NCBI GenBank assembly: GCA_034432795.1
Contig: DAOUBF010000019.1
Span: 1-15,905 of the forward strand
DNA: 15,905 nucleotides
Direction: 5' to 3'
DNA from: DAOUBF01 sp034432795
GTDB lineage: Bacteria > Chloroflexota > Anaerolineae > DSLN01
The notes below the pieces were generated by a model. That model worked only from the letters and a program-made list of their open reading frames with translations. It did no database searches and was not told the DNA's origin. Below, in pieces: positions 12,917-15,905 of this stretch (its first letter is position 1; the number at the start of each line of letters is the position of its first letter). Position numbers and translations under genes: made by a program.

Positions 12917-13502
12917 TCAGTGTCGTCCGATCGGGCACCACCCAGAAATTGGCCTCCACCTCCCGACCCTGGCGCAGGAAGCTCGTCTGGATCATGGGCA
13001 CGTGCTCGCCTACTTCGCCCGCAGTGGCGATAATGATGTCCAGAATAGCGCCGATCATGTCCACCATGACGGCTGGGGGCGAGGGGCGCGACCCCCGGCC
13101 GGTGATCAGGGCCACCGCGTTAAGAAAGAACGAGCCGACCAGGTTGCCCACTTCGGCCAGGGCCGAGCGTTCCAACTGGCCCAGGTATTGGGTGCTGCCG
13201 GCAGGCGTCCCCATGAGCAGGTCCACCAGTTCCAGGGCCTTGGGATAGGGCAGTACCAGCATCATCTGGGCAGCCATCTCGCCCTCCGAGCGCAGGTAAA
13301 TGCCCACCGCTTCGTTCTCCGGCCCGCCCAGAAGCATGGGAATATCGGTGAAGGGCACCAGGCTCACCGTCGGCTGCGAAAAGGTGAGCCGCTCGCCCAC
13401 CATCTCCGAGAGGCCCTGGGCGGCGTTCTGCACGCCTTCGCTGGCCAGGGTCTCCAACAGCGAACGCACTGCCTCGTCAAATATCAAGGATGGCGTTGTC
13501 AT
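12867..13502 (-). CDS. cheC: CheY-P phosphatase CheC
   Basis: CheC dephosphorylates CheY-P and forms a complex with CheD. The 211-residue protein is the usual length. The second active site matches the signature [DS]xxxExxNx22P exactly (Ser113, Glu117, Asn120, Pro143). The first site appears degenerate. In an ungapped alignment on NAAQGLSEM the positions that normally hold Glu and Asn are Thr and Ser (region LLETLASEG, 15-23). One functional site is therefore likely. A basic tail (RRTRRGQQRGG) ends the protein within the cheD overlap. The start overlaps the cheA stop by 4 bases (ATGA). Confidence 0.9.
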   Translation of the reverse strand: MTTPSLIFDEAVRSLLETLASEGVQNAAQGLSEMVGERLTFSQPTVSLVPFTDIPMLLGGPENEAVGIYLRSEGEMAAQMMLVLPYPKALELVDLLMGTPAGSTQYLGQLERSALAEVGNLVGSFFLNAVALITGRGSRPSPPAVMVDMIGAILDIIIATAGEVGEHVPMIQTSFLRQGREVEANFWVVPDRTTLNAFARRTRRGQQRGGQ

Positions 13503-15580
13503 CGTGACTCCTCTTTCGTGACCAGCTTAAACAGCCCCGGCACATCCACAATCAGGGCCACACGACCATCGCCCAGGATGGCGGCGCCGGAGATGCCCGG
13601 CGTCTCGCCGATCAGCCTCCCCAGGGGCTTAATCACCAACTCCTGCTCCCCCACCAGGGCATCCACCAGCAGGCCCATCTCCAGCCGCCCCCAGCGCACG
13701 GCCACGACGTACTCATAGCGTTGCCCGTTGCCGCTTGTGCTGACGGAAGGCGGAGGACGGAAGACGGAGGACAGATGACCATTGTCCGTCATCTGGAAGC
13801 CCAATACCTGGCTCAGGCGGACCAGGGGCAGCACGCGTTGGCGCAACTGAATGACCTGTTTGCCTTTCACCGTCTGGATGTCTGCCAGTGGGACGCGCAG
13901 GGTCTCCATAACGGCGGGGAGCGGAATAGCGAAGGTGCTCTCACCTATGCGGACCAGGAGCGTCGGGATGATGGCCAGCGTCAACGGCAGGGTGATCTGG
14001 AACTGGGTCCCCTGGCCGGGCCAGGTCTCCACCGTGATCGTGCCGTTGAGGCGTTCAATGTTGGCGCGGACGATGTCCATACCCACGCCGCGCCCGGAGA
14101 CGTCGGTGACGACTTTGGCCGTAGACAGGCCAGGCCTGAAGATCAGGTGAATGGCCTCGTCGTGCGACAGGGCCGCCGCTTCCGCCTCGGTCAACAGGCC
14201 CTTCTGCACGGCGCTGGCCTTGACGCGCTCCACGTCAATCCCGCGCCCGTCATCCTCCACCGTCAGGATGATGCGGCTCTCCTCGTGGCGGGCGGTGAGG
14301 AGGATCGTGCCGCGTTCCGGCTTGCCTGCCGCCCGGCGCTCCTCCGGCGTCTCCAGACCGTGATCCACCGCGTTGCGCAGCAGGTGGATCAGCGGATCGC
14401 TGATCTCCTCAATCACCGAGCGGTCCAGTTCGGTCTCCTCGCCGCGGATCACCAACTCCACCTGCTTCCCCGCCTTGCGGGCCAGGTCGCGCACCAGGCG
14501 GGGGAACTTGTTGAAGACGTTGGCGATGGGCAACATGCGGATGCGCATGACCTCTTCCTGCAGTTGGTCGGTGATGCGGCTGATGTGCAGGGTCGTCTGG
14601 ATCAACTCCTCCACCTGCGGGTCACCCCGGAAGCGCTGCTCAAAGCTGCCCCGAATCTGGAAGAGGCGGTTGCGGTCGGTGATCAGCTCGCCCACCAGGT
14701 TCATCAGATTATCCAGGCGTTCCACGCTGGTGCGGACGGTCTTCTCTGCCGTGTGGGGCGTTGCGCTCCTGGCGCGCTCAGCGGGCGCACTGGATTGCGC
14801 TTCTGCGCCGTCGTCCGTCTTCCGTTGCCCGTCGTCGTCTGTGGGCTGTCCAGCGCGCACTGTCACGGTGGTGATCTCGGGGATGTCGGCCAGGGCCTGG
14901 CGGATGTCATCGGGCGAGTGGGACGTGGCCAGGCGGGCGGTGACGCGCTGCACGGGCGCGGCGGTCTCAATCACCGCCTGCGGGGGCTGCAAATCCAGCA
15001 CCTCACCGAGCGATTGTAAGGCGAGCAGGACCTGGAAGGCGCGGGCAGCCGAGGCGAAGCTATCGGGCGCAATATCGGCGCGGATGGTGTAGACGGTGGA
15101 CGAGGGAGGATGGACGACGGGTGACGGATCGTCGCCTGTCACCTGTTGTTTACCCTCGGTCTGCGGGCCGTTGACCTCGGTTGGGGTGGGCGCTGCCAGT
15201 CGCGACAGTCGCTCCACCAGCGGGGCGATGTCCACCGGACTGGCGCGGCGCTCAATGACCTCGTTGCGCAGCAGGCGCAGAGCATCCAGCGATTCCAGGC
15301 AGACATCCACCAGGTCGGCGCTAACTGCCAGCGTGTGCTTGCGCAGCCCATCCAGCACGGTCTCCATGGCGTGGGTCAACTCGGCCATGCGCCGGTGGCC
15401 GATGGCGCCTGCGGCGCCCTTCAGCGTGTGTGCTGCGCGAAAGATAGCCTGAAGCAGTTCCGGGTCATCCCCCTCGCGCTCCAGGCGGACCAGGCCCTCA
15501 TCCAGTGTCTGCAGATGTTCGTCGGCTTCCGCCAGGAAGATATGCAGTTCATCTTCCTCAATGTCAAACACCAGGTCCAT
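13499..15580 (-). CDS. cheA: Chemotaxis histidine kinase CheA
   Basis: CheA autophosphorylates under receptor control and passes phosphate to CheY and CheB. The domains of the 693-residue protein follow in the usual order. P1 (Hpt) spans about 1-130 with His51 in RAAHTLKGAAGAIG. A P2-like domain spans about 163-243. The P3 dimerisation segment starts near 281 (TVRTSVERLDNLMNLVGEL). The P4 kinase has an N-box (LLRNAVDHGLE, 400-410), G1 (DDGRGID, 443-449) and G2 (GRGVGMD, 496-502). P5 is CheW-like, from about 537 on. All key residues are intact. Heptanucleotide repeats encode the P1-P2 linker (about 154-163), the P2-P3 linker (248-257) and a loop within P5 (600-613). It is first in its operon, with its own promoter and a weak AAGG ribosome site. 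Confidence 0.97.
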   Translation of the reverse strand: MDLVFDIEEDELHIFLAEADEHLQTLDEGLVRLEREGDDPELLQAIFRAAHTLKGAAGAIGHRRMAELTHAMETVLDGLRKHTLAVSADLVDVCLESLDALRLLRNEVIERRASPVDIAPLVERLSRLAAPTPTEVNGPQTEGKQQVTGDDPSPVVHPPSSTVYTIRADIAPDSFASAARAFQVLLALQSLGEVLDLQPPQAVIETAAPVQRVTARLATSHSPDDIRQALADIPEITTVTVRAGQPTDDDGQRKTDDGAEAQSSAPAERARSATPHTAEKTVRTSVERLDNLMNLVGELITDRNRLFQIRGSFEQRFRGDPQVEELIQTTLHISRITDQLQEEVMRIRMLPIANVFNKFPRLVRDLARKAGKQVELVIRGEETELDRSVIEEISDPLIHLLRNAVDHGLETPEERRAAGKPERGTILLTARHEESRIILTVEDDGRGIDVERVKASAVQKGLLTEAEAAALSHDEAIHLIFRPGLSTAKVVTDVSGRGVGMDIVRANIERLNGTITVETWPGQGTQFQITLPLTLAIIPTLLVRIGESTFAIPLPAVMETLRVPLADIQTVKGKQVIQLRQRVLPLVRLSQVLGFQMTDNGHLSSVFRPPPSVSTSGNGQRYEYVVAVRWGRLEMGLLVDALVGEQELVIKPLGRLIGETPGISGAAILGDGRVALIVDVPGLFKLVTKEESR
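13742..13783. repeat. Heptanucleotide repeat in the P5 loop of CheA
   Basis: Six units of GACGGAN type in 7-base register start at 13742, 13749, 13756, 13763, 13770 and 13777, decaying towards the end. The six units total 42 bases, a multiple of three. On the coding strand they read SSVFRPPPSV-like residues. Confidence 0.75.
14810..14837. repeat. Heptanucleotide repeat in the P2-P3 linker of CheA
   Basis: Units GTCGTCC (14810), GTCTTCC (14817), GTTGCCC (14824) and GTCGTCG (14831) are in 7-base register. The coding strand reads TDDDGQRKTDDG, the same peptide type as the glycosyltransferase N-terminus. Confidence 0.65.
15092..15119. repeat. Heptanucleotide repeat in the P1-P2 linker of CheA
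   Basis: Units GACGGTG (15092), GACGAGG (15099), GAGGATG (15106) and GACGACG (15113) are in 7-base register. The coding strand reads PVVHPPSSTV. A GGTGAC/GTCACC inverted pair lies immediately next to it (15120-15125 and 15138-15143). Confidence 0.6.
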
Positions 15581-15635
15581 GATGGCGGCCTTTGCATGTA
15601 TGTTGATCCGAGGTTATGGGCACATGCCTGTGACT

Positions 15636-15664
15636 ACTATAACCCAGTCCGGCCCGATTGTCTG
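15636..15664 (-). promoter_or_regulatory. Promoter of the cheA operon
   Basis: On the minus strand, the -35 is CAGACA (15659-15664, four of six consensus bases), the spacer is 17 bases and the -10 is TATAGT (15636-15641). The stretch upstream of the -35 (15665-15703) is very A-rich on the plus strand, that is T-rich on the coding strand, and could act as an UP element. The leader before cheA would be about 49 bases. Confidence 0.6.
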
Positions 15665-15697
15665 TAAAAAACGGATAAACAGAGCATAAAGAAAGGG

Positions 15698-15738
15698 AAA
15701 AAAGCGGTGTGGGTCTCATTCGGGGACCCACACCGCTT
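15698..15738 (-). terminator. Intrinsic terminator of cheW
   Basis: AAGCGGTGTGGGTC (15702-15715) and its perfect complement at 15725-15738 form a 14-bp stem with a 9-base loop. On the minus strand the stem is followed by six Ts (15698-15703), overlapping its last two pairs. It lies 17 bases after the cheW stop, so transcription from upstream should end before the cheA promoter. Confidence 0.9.
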
Positions 15739-15755
15739 CCCATTGTCGGTCCGGC

Positions 15756-15905
15756 TCAGGGGGAGGGCTGGGGTTGCAGGCTGGCGCTCTCCTCTGCAGA
15801 CAGCACCTTGCCCAGGTCGAGCAGGATGACCAGCCGCTCGCCCACCTTGGCAATCCCCCGGATGAAGGCCGAGTCCACCGTGGTCACAATTGGCGAGGGC
15901 GGCTC
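15756..15905 (-). CDS. cheW: CheW-like coupling protein, C-terminal end (partial)
   Basis: The last 49 residues of a CheW-type protein, running off the right edge of the window. CheW links receptors to CheA. The visible part begins EPPSPIVTTVDSAFIRGIAK, followed by VGERLVILLDLGKVLS, which matches the conserved end of the CheW fold (FIRGIAKVGERLVILLDLGKVL). A short Ser/Pro/Gln-rich tail precedes the TGA at 15756-15758. An intrinsic terminator follows at once, so cheW ends a separate transcript upstream of the cheA operon. A CheW-like domain at the end of a larger protein cannot be excluded because the N-terminus is outside the window. Confidence 0.88.
   Translation of the reverse strand, partial: EPPSPIVTTVDSAFIRGIAKVGERLVILLDLGKVLSAEESASLQPQPSP

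Noticed and set aside
12840..13718. 292-codon open frame on the plus strand opposite cheC and the end of cheA
   Set aside because: It runs across two real genes on the other strand and has no motif or ribosome site.
13721..15019. 432-codon open frame on the plus strand opposite cheA
   Set aside because: The cheA frame has all domain motifs; the opposite frame is Gln/His/Leu-rich with no recognisable motif.

Overview
The window is high-GC bacterial DNA with dense, tightly packed genes. The gene families and the style of the intergenic repeats suggest a member of the Chloroflexota (Anaerolineae or a relative). The clues are an archaeal-type phosphoglycerate mutase, a phosphofructokinase with pyrophosphate-type residues, and a GT39-like membrane protein with a C-terminal beta-domain. 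This placement is inferred from gene content, not from a marker gene.

Layout. (1) 1-732 (+) is the 3' part of a membrane sensor histidine kinase. (2) 733-991 is an intergenic repeat cluster between convergent genes. (3) 992-4590 (-) is a compact four-gene operon: a 124-residue unknown protein, a GT39-like membrane glycosyltransferase, a SAM methyltransferase and a NUDIX hydrolase. It is read from a strong promoter that sits almost on the start codon. (4) 4739-5886 (+) holds an acyl-CoA thioesterase and an unknown membrane protein. (5) 6019-8489 (+) is a glycolytic pair, phosphofructokinase and ApgM, behind a good extended -10 promoter. (6) 8587-15580 (-) is a chemotaxis-type operon in the order cheA-cheC-cheD-cheY-cheB-cheR-HDOD-cheX. 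It has its own promoter and lies just downstream of the terminator of a cheW whose 3' end closes the window.

The che genes form an almost complete core: kinase (CheA), response regulator (CheY), adaptation enzymes (CheR, CheB, CheD), two CheC/CheX-type phosphatases and a coupling protein (CheW). There is no receptor and no flagellar gene in view, so the output could be pili, gliding or another process. Adjacent genes mostly overlap by 4 bases or are separated by 1 base, which implies translational coupling.

The least ordinary feature is a scatter of short tandem repeats. They are mainly heptanucleotide units, plus GAGTTCC and AATCCGTT arrays and GC-rich hairpins. They sit at gene boundaries, supply stop or start codons, and are also found in frame inside coding regions: the N-terminus of the glycosyltransferase, three places in CheA and the CheB linker. 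In every coding case the reading frame is kept. This is the main candidate for something under-described in the window. I saw no tRNA, rRNA, CRISPR array, transposase or phage gene.
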